Assembly: GCA_014360745.1 (NCBI GenBank)
Contig: JACIWY010000001.1
Coordinates: forward strand, 1 to 30,370
From: Chloroflexota bacterium
GTDB taxonomy: Bacteria > Chloroflexota > Anaerolineae > UBA1429
Length of the DNA: 30,370 nucleotides
Direction of reading: 5' to 3'
Positions 7,659-15,047 of this stretch are shown piece by piece. Each line of letters starts with the position of its first letter. Positions within the stretch are counted from its first letter, which is position 1. The position numbers were made by a program, and so were the translations under genes. The notes below the pieces were generated by a model. It was not told where the DNA came from. It ran no database searches and worked only from the letters and a program-made list of their open reading frames with translations.

Positions 7659-8081
7659 ATGGGAGAGAACCGCGCCAAAGAGCTGGAAGAAGGCCTCGAA
7701 TTGTGTTTGGATTTCCACAAACTAACCAAGGTGGCCCAGACGGGGCAGCCGGTCTTGCCAGTGGTCGTCCAAGACGCGGACAGTGGCGAAGTGTTGATCC
7801 TGGCCTATGCCAACGAGCAGGCCCTCCGACACGCTTTGCGCGAAGGGGTGGCCACTTTTTGGAGCACCTCCCGCAACGAGCTATGGGTCAAGGGCGCCAC
7901 TTCGGGCGACACGCTGACGTTGGTCGAAGTGCGCGTCAACTGCGAACAAAACTCGCTTCTCTACCTGGTTCGCCCAACCGGCGAGGGCGCCTGCCACACC
8001 AAGGGCCCCGACGGGCGCTCGCGACGCAGTTGTTATTACCGGCGCATCGTCGGCGAGCAGTTGGAATTTGTCCAAGAATGA
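7659..8081 (+). CDS. hisI: Phosphoribosyl-AMP cyclohydrolase (HisI), stand-alone
   Basis: A 140-residue HisI. It opens the ring of phosphoribosyl-AMP to ProFAR, the third step of histidine synthesis. VVVQDADSGEVLILAY (36-50), TFWSTSRNELWVKGATSG (66-83), ACHT (111-114) and SRRSCYYRR (121-129) are the family landmarks. The three zinc cysteines are present (95, 112, 125). The usual D-C-D-x-D magnesium motif is instead N-C-E-Q-N (94-98), so all three aspartates are replaced. There is no C-terminal HisE domain, unlike bifunctional HisIE. GGGGAGGG lies about eight bases before the ATG, and hisG follows after 32 bases. The gene assignment is sure; the altered metal site may define a subclass I cannot verify here. 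Confidence 0.92.
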   Translation: MGENRAKELEEGLELCLDFHKLTKVAQTGQPVLPVVVQDADSGEVLILAYANEQALRHALREGVATFWSTSRNELWVKGATSGDTLTLVEVRVNCEQNSLLYLVRPTGEGACHTKGPDGRSRRSCYYRRIVGEQLEFVQE

Positions 8082-8113
8082 TGCCATTCTCACTCTGAGC
8101 GAAAGGATAACGT

Positions 8114-8989
8114 ATGAGCAACAAATTGATCCTCGGCGTGCCCAAGGGAAGTCTGCAAGATTCGACCATCCGCCTTTTTGAGAAGGCCGGTTTCAAAATC
8201 CTGATCGGCACGCGTTCTTATCAACCGACGATCAACGATCCCGAAATCGAGTGTCTGATGTTCCGCGCCCAGGAGATGGCGCGCTATGTCGAGCGAGGCA
8301 TTATGGACTGTGGCCTCACCGGCGCCGACTGGATCGCTGAAAACGACGCCGATGTGGTCGAGGTGGAAGACCTAGTCTATAGCAAGCAGACGGCCAACGC
8401 CTATCGCTGGGTCGTGGCCGTGCCCGAAGATTCGGACATCCACACCGTACAAGACTTGCAGGGCAAGCGCATCGCCACCGAGCTGGTTCAGGCGACGCGA
8501 CGCTACCTGGAGAAGCACGGCGTGCAGGCCGAGGTCGAGTATTCCTGGGGCGCCACAGAGATCAAGGCGCCGCTCTTGGTGGACGCCATCGTCGAGGGCA
8601 CCGAGACCGGCTCCACCCTGCGAGCCAACCGGTTGCGCATTATCGACACCGTCATCGTCTCCACCACCAAGCTCATCGCCAACCACCAGGCCTGGGCCGA
8701 CCCTTGGAAACGGGAAAAGATCGAGCAACTGGCCATGTTGCTCAAGGGCGCGCTGGAGGCCGAGGGCAAAGTGGGCCTCAAGATGAACGTGCCCAAGAGC
8801 AAGCTGGAAGCCGTGGCCAGCCAGCTCCCTTCTTTGCACACGCCGACGATCTCGAATCAGACCGACCCCGATTGGGTCGCCCTGGAGGTTATCGCCGACG
8901 AGGCCATCGTCCGTGACATTATCCCCAAGCTCAAAAAAGCGGGCGCTTCGGGGATTATCGAGTATCCGCTGAACAAGGTTATCTACTGA
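8114..8989 (+). CDS. hisG: ATP phosphoribosyltransferase, long form (HisG)
   Basis: A 291-residue long-form HisG, which joins ATP and PRPP in the first, feedback-controlled step of histidine synthesis. LGVPKGSLQD (7-16) opens domain I. MDCGLTGADW (64-73) and the PRPP loop DAIVEGTETGSTLR (157-170) form the active site. Residues from about 215 onward form the C-terminal ACT-like regulatory domain, which binds histidine in long-form enzymes. That explains the absence of hisZ. AAAGGA lies about eight bases before the ATG, and a strong hairpin terminator follows about 20 bases after the stop. hisI and hisG therefore form a two-gene transcript, far from the main his cluster at 23000. Confidence 0.97.
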   Translation: MSNKLILGVPKGSLQDSTIRLFEKAGFKILIGTRSYQPTINDPEIECLMFRAQEMARYVERGIMDCGLTGADWIAENDADVVEVEDLVYSKQTANAYRWVVAVPEDSDIHTVQDLQGKRIATELVQATRRYLEKHGVQAEVEYSWGATEIKAPLLVDAIVEGTETGSTLRANRLRIIDTVIVSTTKLIANHQAWADPWKREKIEQLAMLLKGALEAEGKVGLKMNVPKSKLEAVASQLPSLHTPTISNQTDPDWVALEVIADEAIVRDIIPKLKKAGASGIIEYPLNKVIY

Positions 8990-9009
8990 CCGCGAGCAAC
9001 GAATGCGGC

Positions 9010-9055
9010 AAAAGGCCGGCCGAATCCCCCCAGGATAAACGATGCCGGCCTTTTT
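9010..9055 (+). terminator. Rho-independent terminator after hisG (probably bidirectional)
   Basis: AAAAGGCCGGC (9010-9020) pairs with GCCGGCCTTTT (9044-9054) as an 11-base stem over a 23-base loop, followed by a T run. The opposite strand ends its stem in TTTT, so the hairpin can also stop the convergent lipoprotein-like gene that ends at 9064. Confidence 0.85.
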
Positions 9056-9063
9056 ATATCTCT

Positions 9064-9507
9064 CTATCGTGCCTCCCAGGCGATATCGTAGGAGCCGCTG
9101 GCGCGATTAAAGCGGATCTCCAACTTCCACACGCCGGGCACCGGCGGAAAACGCTTTCTATCTCTCACCGTGCCCGGCCCCTCGGCCGTGCCCTGCCAAC
9201 GCACCATCCCAAGGGGGTCGGTGAGCGTCCAGCGTAGCGCGCCGGAGCGCAGGCGAAAGACGGCCTCGAGGGTGGCACCGCTCATCCCCCGCTTGAGCTC
9301 GTAATCAAAGACCTGCGTATCGCTGCGCAGATCGAACTCGGCGTTGCTCCTGCTGACGATTCTCTCCTGGGCGCCAAGGCCGCGAAACCGGTCGAGGATC
9401 GGATTGCGGCGCACCGGCGTGGCCCAGGTGCAGCAGCAACAGCCGACCTGACCCAATAACAAAACGCTTAGAAGCGACAAAACCAACAAGCGGATCCCTT
9501 TGCCCAT
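9064..9507 (-). CDS. Small secreted or lipoprotein-like protein of unknown function
   Basis: A 147-residue protein starting at the ATG at 9507, chosen because AGGAGG lies just upstream; the in-frame extension to 9528 is less supported. A basic MGKGIR start and a leucine-rich segment (7-18) lead to G-Q-V-G-C-C-C-C (19-26). That would be a lipobox with an atypical Gln at -3 and four consecutive cysteines. The mature part (about 60-147) is beta-rich, with FDYELKRGMSGATLEAVF and a closing PGVWKLEIRFNRASGSYDIAW. This looks like a small beta-sandwich of the kind that records force or stretch in surface proteins, but I recognise no family. It lies 27 bases behind UroD paralogue 2 and probably shares its transcript. 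Confidence 0.72.
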   Translation of the reverse strand: MGKGIRLLVLSLLSVLLLGQVGCCCCTWATPVRRNPILDRFRGLGAQERIVSRSNAEFDLRSDTQVFDYELKRGMSGATLEAVFRLRSGALRWTLTDPLGMVRWQGTAEGPGTVRDRKRFPPVPGVWKLEIRFNRASGSYDIAWEAR

Positions 9508-9534
9508 CCAAACCTCCTCTTTCCCCAAACGGCC

Positions 9535-10581
9535 TCAGCCAGCGGCGTGGATCGCCCTGGCGATGGCGCCCAGGCTACGCGCGACGTGTTGCAACGGCAC
9601 ATCCTCGGTGACGCCGATAGCAAAGCCGCGCTTGCTACCGGCCTCGGCGATGAGCTGCCGGGTATGCGCCTCGATCTCTTGATCGGGGGCGATGTGCAGG
9701 GAGCTGGGGAAATTGAGCCAGAGCGCCTTCCGCGGCCACCACGCTCGCGCCTCGGCCACGGTCACATCGCCCACCGGGCGCGGGGTCAGGGCCTCTACGA
9801 TGTCGAACGCCGCCTCGGCGATGGGCTCGCGCAAGGAGCGCAGGCGGCCGTCCATGTGCACCGCCAGGCGTTTGCCCGTCCCCGCCAGGCGAGCCATGTG
9901 TCTTTCATAGCAAGGCATGCAGTAACGGCGAAAGCGCTCCTCGCCCACGACGTCGCTGGTGATATTGTCCGCCGATTGCAAGATCTCGACCGGCGCGCCC
10001 GCTGCCAGGTCGTATAACTCATCATAGCGGGCCAGCATCGTCTCGTACAACGAGTCGATCAACTCTCGTCGCTCATAGAGGTCGATGGCGAAGCGCTCCA
10101 TGCCTGTCATCTGGTAGAGGATCTCTTGGATCGGCCCCTTGGCCACGCGCACCATGACCAACCCATCGCCGCCCAGCATCTCCTGCGCCTGGCGGATGGC
10201 CTCATAATTGTCGCGATACACGGCATCGCGATAGACATACTCCATCACGCGATAATCCTCAGGGGCTTTGATGTAATGCTCGCGGATCCACGTCGAGCCA
10301 TAGGCCGCGTCCAGCCTGGCCACCTGCGAGACCTCGCCCACCGGCGTGTGGATCGTGCGCCGCAGCATGTGTTTGTCGCCCTCCCAATACTCGACGCTAG
10401 AAAATCTCACCTCGCGGTGCTGCAAGCGGTGGGCCGGCAAGCGGGTGATGATACATAGCCCGAGCCGCCGCAATTCGCGCTCCTCGGTGCCGCGCGGGAT
10501 CATCCAGTCATAGATAGTGAGGGGCACGTGGTCGGGCTCCTCCCAGGCCATAGCCGCCAAGATACGTTCGCGAGCGTCCAT
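9535..10581 (-). CDS. Uroporphyrinogen-decarboxylase-superfamily protein, paralogue 2
   Basis: A 348-residue UroD-superfamily TIM barrel. Its start MDARERILAAMAWEEPDHVPL carries the superfamily's entry segment (R-E-R-I-L-A-A-M, then P-D-H-V-P). It shares with paralogue 1 the motifs T-x-H-T-P-x-G (near 76-82), K-A-P-E-D-Y (105-110), APVEI...ADN (196-206), MPCYERH (222-228) and AVHMDGRLR (240-248). It also shares a following stretch with D-I-V-E-A and F-P-S-S. The HxD at 242-244 stands where corrinoid methyltransferases of the superfamily have HxC. Haem UroD function is unlikely. Both copies keep the same pocket residues, so they probably act on related substrates; demethylation or decarboxylation are the family options. 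The downstream lipoprotein-like gene is probably cotranscribed. Confidence 0.8.
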   Translation of the reverse strand: MDARERILAAMAWEEPDHVPLTIYDWMIPRGTEERELRRLGLCIITRLPAHRLQHREVRFSSVEYWEGDKHMLRRTIHTPVGEVSQVARLDAAYGSTWIREHYIKAPEDYRVMEYVYRDAVYRDNYEAIRQAQEMLGGDGLVMVRVAKGPIQEILYQMTGMERFAIDLYERRELIDSLYETMLARYDELYDLAAGAPVEILQSADNITSDVVGEERFRRYCMPCYERHMARLAGTGKRLAVHMDGRLRSLREPIAEAAFDIVEALTPRPVGDVTVAEARAWWPRKALWLNFPSSLHIAPDQEIEAHTRQLIAEAGSKRGFAIGVTEDVPLQHVARSLGAIARAIHAAG

Positions 10582-10645
10582 TGCTTTCCCTTTCCATCCC
10601 GGCCGTGACGTCGGCCTTAAACCGGCCTATCTATTCGAGTCGAGA

Positions 10646-10674
10646 TTGGCGCCCCAGACAGCCCATGTTACACT
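10646..10674 (+). promoter_or_regulatory. Sigma-70-like promoter of the methyltransferase gene
   Basis: TTGGCG (10646-10651) and TACACT (10669-10674) are separated by exactly 17 bases, about 40 bases upstream of the ATG at 10716. The spacer is divergent with UroD paralogue 2, for which I found no comparable promoter. Confidence 0.55.
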
Positions 10675-10715
10675 CGTATTCATGATAACAGATTAGCTGC
10701 TGGAGGTCGAGCGCC

Positions 10716-11906
10716 ATGTCAGAGCGCGTTGATTATCGCCACCAGGTCCTCGCTGCTGTCCAACGGGAGGAGTCCTTTCTGCAAATGGTGCTCAGCCAGA
10801 ACGCCGATCGCGCCGTCGTCCCCTGGACGAAGGTGAACGTCCGCCCGGTCGAGATTCGCGGCCGTCGCCATATGCAGTTTTCCTATTTCGATGGCCGGCA
10901 GGTGACTCACAAGAACTATGCCGGGGAGGAGCTGCGCCGGGAGTTGGAGCGCGCGTTGAGTTGGCCCTTTCGCCAAATCCACGTACAAACCACCGAGGGT
11001 GACCTGCATGTGCGCATCAGCAAAAAGGGCAAGGTGTTCGTTTCGCGCGGCAGGCCCGCGCAGGAACGGCCAGCTCCCGCCCTGGGCCACGATCGGGTTA
11101 AGGAACGTCCGTTGTCGCTCCAAGGAGCACGCCCATTCCTAGAAGCGCTGGGCATCGTCGACGGCCACGGCCGCGTGCGCCCCGGCATGGGCGCCAAGTT
11201 CCATCAAGTGAACGAATTTTTGCGCTTTATCGAGCGCGCCGTCGAGGGCCTGGAGACTGGCCGGCCGGTGCGTGTCGTGGATTGCGGCTGCGGCCGCGCC
11301 TATCTGACCTTTGCCGCCTATCACTATTTGAACGAGGTGCGCGGGCTAGAGGCGCACCTCCAAGGCGTCGATGTCAACGCCGAGATCCTCCAAGAGATGA
11401 GCGCCCTCCGCGATGAACTGGGCTGGGACAAACTGACCTTTCATGCGACGACCATCGCCGCCTTTCAACCTGCAACCACACCCGATCTGGTGCTCAGCCT
11501 GCACGCCTGCGACACGGCCACCGACGAAGCCCTGGCCCAGGCCGTTCGTTGGGGCAGCTCGTGGATACTGGCCGCGCCCTGCTGCCAGCACGAGCTGTAC
11601 GATCGGCTTCACGATGATCTCTTTCGCCCGGTGCTGCGCCACGGCATCCTGCGCCAGCGCCTGGCCGATCTGCTCACCGACGCTTTTCGCGCTCTGATCC
11701 TGCGCATCCTGGGCTATAGCACGCAGGTGGTCGAATTCGTCTCCCCAGAACACACCTCCAAGAACCTGATGATCGTCGCCGAACGTGGCCTGCCCAAAGG
11801 GGACGCGCAAATGGCCGGCGAGTACAGGGCGCTAAAGGGATATTGGCACGCGACGCCGGCGTTGGAGACCATGTTGAAGGAAGAGCTCGATCCTTACATA
11901 GGATAA
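10716..11906 (+). CDS. Class I SAM-dependent methyltransferase (Methyltransf_32/GSTCD-like)
   Basis: A 396-residue protein. Residues 180-360 form a class I methyltransferase. Motif I is VVDCGCGRAYLTF (187-199), followed by GVDVN (217-221), which binds the SAM ribose, then LSLHACDTATD (260-270) and APCCQHEL (287-294). The LHACD and APCCQ pairing marks the family that includes human GSTCD and bacterial relatives, most of unknown target. An N-terminal domain (about 1-125) with FSYFDGRQVTHKNY and KKGKVFVSRGR looks basic and could bind RNA or another polymer. KFHQVNEFL (161-169) precedes the SAM fold. GGAGG lies nine bases before the ATG. It appears monocistronic, with its own promoter and a convergent neighbour. 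RNA or protein methylation is possible; I cannot choose. Confidence 0.85.
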   Translation: MSERVDYRHQVLAAVQREESFLQMVLSQNADRAVVPWTKVNVRPVEIRGRRHMQFSYFDGRQVTHKNYAGEELRRELERALSWPFRQIHVQTTEGDLHVRISKKGKVFVSRGRPAQERPAPALGHDRVKERPLSLQGARPFLEALGIVDGHGRVRPGMGAKFHQVNEFLRFIERAVEGLETGRPVRVVDCGCGRAYLTFAAYHYLNEVRGLEAHLQGVDVNAEILQEMSALRDELGWDKLTFHATTIAAFQPATTPDLVLSLHACDTATDEALAQAVRWGSSWILAAPCCQHELYDRLHDDLFRPVLRHGILRQRLADLLTDAFRALILRILGYSTQVVEFVSPEHTSKNLMIVAERGLPKGDAQMAGEYRALKGYWHATPALETMLKEELDPYIG

Positions 11907-12005
11907 TTTCAAGATGCCGGGCACCGGCCCGCGGATAGGTCAAGGGCCTGACGCTTGGAATCCCTCTTCAAGGCGCCCTTTCCACAATGAACCCAACACC
12001 AGGGC
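11907..12005. other. Convergent spacer with a short palindrome
   Basis: Between the two stop codons lies TGCCGGGCA (11915-11923), related to the GTGCC-x-GGCAC units elsewhere in the window. AAGGGC and GCCCTT could pair across a 26-base loop, but no clear T run follows, so I do not call a terminator. Confidence 0.35.
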
Positions 12006-13103
12006 TCAGCCCAGGCACAGCCCGGCCGTGAGTTCGTAATTGCGCTTGTAATCCCCGCCGGCCTCCGGCCCATAGGCCAGAATGGGTATGGCGCCCTCGT
12101 GTCGCGAGCCGTGCGAACGCAAACGGACGGGCACGCGCACGGCCTCGAACGTGCCGAACACGGTGTAGGCGTCGGCCAACACCAACAGGTCGCCAATGCG
12201 CTCGGCCATGAGCTGAAAGCGGTCGGCGGCTTGCTGGCGGGGATGCACCTCTTCCACGCCGGGTATTTCGCTCAACAGGGCACAGGCTTGATCAAGCGCG
12301 CCAAGGTCGGCCAAGTGCACATAGGCCGCGCCCCCTAGATTGCCGTGATGCACCACGTAACGATCCTTAATGATCGGGATGGCCCGCGCCACGATCCCAC
12401 CGCTCGCCAGAGCCTTCTCCAGATCGACCCCCCATTCCTTGCCCGACATGCCATGGTCGGCCGTCAGCAGAATCCGATGCCTCGGCGCGTCCTCCGCGAT
12501 GTGGCCCAGAGCGACATCCAGCCCTCGGATGTGCGCCTGTGATTCGAGCGACTCGGGCGCATAGCGATGCATCATGCCGTCGGTAGTGGCGCAATAGACC
12601 AGGTCGGGGTCTTGCTCTCGCAACAAGAGCGCCAGCGCCTTTAGGAGCCAGAGGTTCAGATCGGGGGCATAGATATCGGGGGGTGGCCCCAGCTTTTGCA
12701 CCATCTCGGCGTCGGGCGCCTCGGCGCATAGGGCATAATCGGCACCCTGGCCCACCAAGTCGAGGAGCTTTTGCTTGGCCGTAAGCGCCGCCGTCGAGAG
12801 CCCTCGCCGCCGCGCCCGATCGAGGATCGTGGGCCGGCAGAGAAACTCGGCCGATTCCATATAGGTCTCCCGGCCGGTACGCGGATCTAACACATAGTTG
12901 GCCGTGATGCCGTGCTCGTTAGGGGGCGTGCCGGTGACGATTGAGACATTGTTCACATTGGTCACCGTGGGCACCACCGCCTGCCCAACGGCGTAATAGC
13001 CCGCCGCGGCCAGGTCGTCGATCGCCGGGGTGGGCGTGGCCTCGATATAGCTCGGATCGAGGCCGTCGATACAAAGGACGACGGTTTTCGGCCAAGGAGC
13101 CAC
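12006..13103 (-). CDS. phnA: Phosphonoacetate-hydrolase-like alkaline-phosphatase-superfamily enzyme
   Basis: A 365-residue metallo-phosphatase-fold protein. I start it at the GTG at 13103, four bases after the transketolase C-subunit stop, with AAGGGG upstream; a TTG at 13127 is an alternative. The two-metal site is visible: Asp13 in CIDGLDP, the nucleophile Thr48 in TVTNVNN, Asp175 and His179 in TTDGMMH, Asp216-His217 in TADHGM, and a late histidine in SHGSRHEG. The N-V-N-N-V-S-I run, the K-x-K at 110-112 and a DLLVLAD...TVFG segment fit phosphonoacetate hydrolase, which splits phosphonoacetate into acetate and phosphate. Related diesterases share the fold, so the substrate is inferred. Close coupling to a split transketolase is unusual and suggests a specialised pathway. 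Confidence 0.78.
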   Translation of the reverse strand: MAPWPKTVVLCIDGLDPSYIEATPTPAIDDLAAAGYYAVGQAVVPTVTNVNNVSIVTGTPPNEHGITANYVLDPRTGRETYMESAEFLCRPTILDRARRRGLSTAALTAKQKLLDLVGQGADYALCAEAPDAEMVQKLGPPPDIYAPDLNLWLLKALALLLREQDPDLVYCATTDGMMHRYAPESLESQAHIRGLDVALGHIAEDAPRHRILLTADHGMSGKEWGVDLEKALASGGIVARAIPIIKDRYVVHHGNLGGAAYVHLADLGALDQACALLSEIPGVEEVHPRQQAADRFQLMAERIGDLLVLADAYTVFGTFEAVRVPVRLRSHGSRHEGAIPILAYGPEAGGDYKRNYELTAGLCLG

Positions 13104-13107
13104 CCGC

Positions 13108-14127
13108 TCACCCCTTTTTGCGCGCAAGAACTCGCTTGACCGCGCTCACGATATGGCGCGCCGACAGCCCGTAGCGGTCGATGATCGTTAGATAGGGGCC
13201 CGATTCGGCAAACGTGTCGCGCACGCCCACGCGCTGCATCGGCACCGGCTCGTTTTCGACCAACAGCTCGGCCACGGCGCTGCCCAGGCCGCCGTAATAG
13301 ATATTGTTCTCGGCGGTTACCAGGGCGCCGGTCTCACGCGCGGCCTGCAAGATGATGGCGGCATCCAGCGGCTTGAGCGTGTGACAATCGATGACGCGCA
13401 CCTCGATCCCCTCAGCGGCCAACATCTCGGCGGCCAACAGCGCCTGGGCGGTCATGTCACGGTTGGCGACGATGGTCGCATCCTCGCCCTCGCGCACCAA
13501 CACCGCCTTGCCGATCTCGAACGGATAGCTTGCATCAAAGAGCAAAGGCACCGGATCGCGGGTAAAGCTCAAATAGACCGGCCCGCGCCAACGTGCCGCC
13601 GCATGGACGGCCTGCTTGGTCGTCGGCGAATCGGCCGGGGCAATGACCGTCATGTTGGGCAACGCACGCATGATGGTCAGATCTTCCTGCCCCTGATGGG
13701 TCACTCCATCGGGAGCCGGGGTGATCCCGCCATGGCTGGCCGCGATCTTGACGTTGAGGTTCGGGTAGCAAATGCTGTTGCGCACCATATCCAGCGCGCG
13801 CAGGGTGATGAATACGGCGTAGGTGGAGATAAAGGGGATCAAGCCGGTGGTGGCCATGCCGGCCGCCGCCGCGGTCATGTTCTGTTCGGCGATGCCAAAG
13901 TTGATCTCGCGCCCCGGAAATTGACGGGCGAATTCGTCGGTCCTGATCGCTTTGGAGACATCGGCGTCGAGCACGACCACCTCGGAGATCTCGCGCCCCA
14001 CCTCCAGGATCGCCTCGGCATAGGCAAAACGTGTGGCCTGGCGCGACGCCTTTTGGAACAACGTCCCCTCGCGCAGCAAGGGCAAGATCTCTGCGCGCAG
14101 ATGATGGTAACGGCTATCGGCGGACAT
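13108..14127 (-). CDS. Transketolase, C-terminal subunit
   Basis: A 339-residue protein matching the pyrimidine-binding and C-terminal domains of transketolase. I start it at the ATG at 14127 because GGGAGGGGAATC precedes it; this overlaps the N subunit by 14 bases. REINFGIAEQNM (73-84) carries the glutamate (81) that activates thiamine diphosphate. ITPAPDGVTHQGQEDL and MTVIAPAD are typical of the domain, and the C-terminal domain ends in KRVLARKKG. With the adjacent N subunit it would form one active centre that transfers two-carbon ketol units between sugar phosphates. Split transketolases are common in several phyla and often serve pathways other than the pentose cycle. A DXS or pyruvate-dehydrogenase beta role is less likely given the partner. 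Confidence 0.9.
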   Translation of the reverse strand: MSADSRYHHLRAEILPLLREGTLFQKASRQATRFAYAEAILEVGREISEVVVLDADVSKAIRTDEFARQFPGREINFGIAEQNMTAAAAGMATTGLIPFISTYAVFITLRALDMVRNSICYPNLNVKIAASHGGITPAPDGVTHQGQEDLTIMRALPNMTVIAPADSPTTKQAVHAAARWRGPVYLSFTRDPVPLLFDASYPFEIGKAVLVREGEDATIVANRDMTAQALLAAEMLAAEGIEVRVIDCHTLKPLDAAIILQAARETGALVTAENNIYYGGLGSAVAELLVENEPVPMQRVGVRDTFAESGPYLTIIDRYGLSARHIVSAVKRVLARKKG

Positions 14128-14986
14128 GATTCCCCTCCCAACCCGCAGCGGCGGCGATTTCGGCCAGGGCCTGCTCTGCTTCAACGTCGTTGGGCGCGCG
14201 ACCGTGCCACAACGGGTTGTTCTCCATGAAACTCACCCCCTTGCCCTTCACCGTCTCGGCGATGATCATCGTCGGTTGCCCCTCGACCCGACGGGAGGCC
14301 TCTAGGGCGTCGACCACCTGAGCCATGTCATGGCCGTCGATCTCGAGCACGTGCCAGCCAAAGGCCCGCCACTTGGCGGCCAGTTCGCCCATGGGCAGGA
14401 TGTTGTCGATGAAATCGTCGTTCTGGATGCGGTTGCGGTCGGTGATGGCGGTTAGGTTATCCACCCTGAACGCGGCAGCGGCCATGGCCGCCTCCCAGAT
14501 CGACCCCTCCTGCGACTCGCCATCGCCGATGAGCACCCACACGCGGTAATTCTGCCCTTGAATGCGCGCGGCCAGCGCCATGCCCAACCCGGCGGAGAGT
14601 CCGTGGCCCAACGAGCCGGCACTCATGTCCACGCCCGGCGTCTTGCACATGTCGGGGTGACCTTGCAACAGGCTGCCGCAGCAACGCAACGTCGTGAGAT
14701 GCTCGAGGCCAAAATAGCCGCGCTCGGCCAAGGCCGAATACCAGGCCGGGCAGGCATGCCCCTTGGAGAGGATGAAACGATCGCGATCGGGCCAATCGGG
14801 GCGCGTTGGATCGACGCGCATCACTCGAAAATAGAGCGCGGTGATGATGTCGGTCGCCGAGAGCGACCCGCCCGGATGGCCCTCGCCGGCGGCATGGGTC
14901 ATGCGGATAATATCGGCGCGGATGCGGGCGGCCATCCGTTTAAGCTCGTCAATAGAGAGCGGCGGCGCGAAATTCAGGCGATCCAC
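14114..14986 (-). CDS. Transketolase, N-terminal subunit
   Basis: A 290-residue thiamine-diphosphate-binding subunit. I start it at the GTG at 14986, with GGGAGG about eight bases upstream; a TTG at 15034 would add 16 residues. EGHPGGSLSATDI (35-47) supplies the transketolase His37. SKGHACPAWY (74-83) and GSLGHGLSAGLGMA (124-137) line the cofactor channel. GDGESQEG (154-161) through DRNRIQND (183-190) is the metal/diphosphate motif. The ATG of the C subunit lies inside its last codons, giving translational coupling. The first gene upstream on this strand is the PEP-CTERM protein, 61 bases away, so one transcript is possible. Substrates cannot be read from the sequence. Confidence 0.9.
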   Translation of the reverse strand: MDRLNFAPPLSIDELKRMAARIRADIIRMTHAAGEGHPGGSLSATDIITALYFRVMRVDPTRPDWPDRDRFILSKGHACPAWYSALAERGYFGLEHLTTLRCCGSLLQGHPDMCKTPGVDMSAGSLGHGLSAGLGMALAARIQGQNYRVWVLIGDGESQEGSIWEAAMAAAAFRVDNLTAITDRNRIQNDDFIDNILPMGELAAKWRAFGWHVLEIDGHDMAQVVDALEASRRVEGQPTMIIAETVKGKGVSFMENNPLWHGRAPNDVEAEQALAEIAAAAGWEGNHVRR

Positions 14987-15047
14987 GAAGCAACCCTCCC
15001 GATTTAAAGAATTGGCAGGAAAGAGCGCGCTCAAGCCCTTCCCCGCT

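Noticed and set aside
7659..8081. HisIE fusion
   Set aside because: The protein stops at 140 residues, directly after the cyclohydrolase domain, with no HisE helices.
11907..12005. Rho-independent terminator after the methyltransferase
   Set aside because: Possible stems are short or have long loops, and neither is followed by a T run.
13381..14229. Plus-strand open frame of 282 codons opposite the transketolase C subunit
   Set aside because: Histidine/glycine/arginine-rich shadow. The minus strand encodes the clear transketolase motifs.
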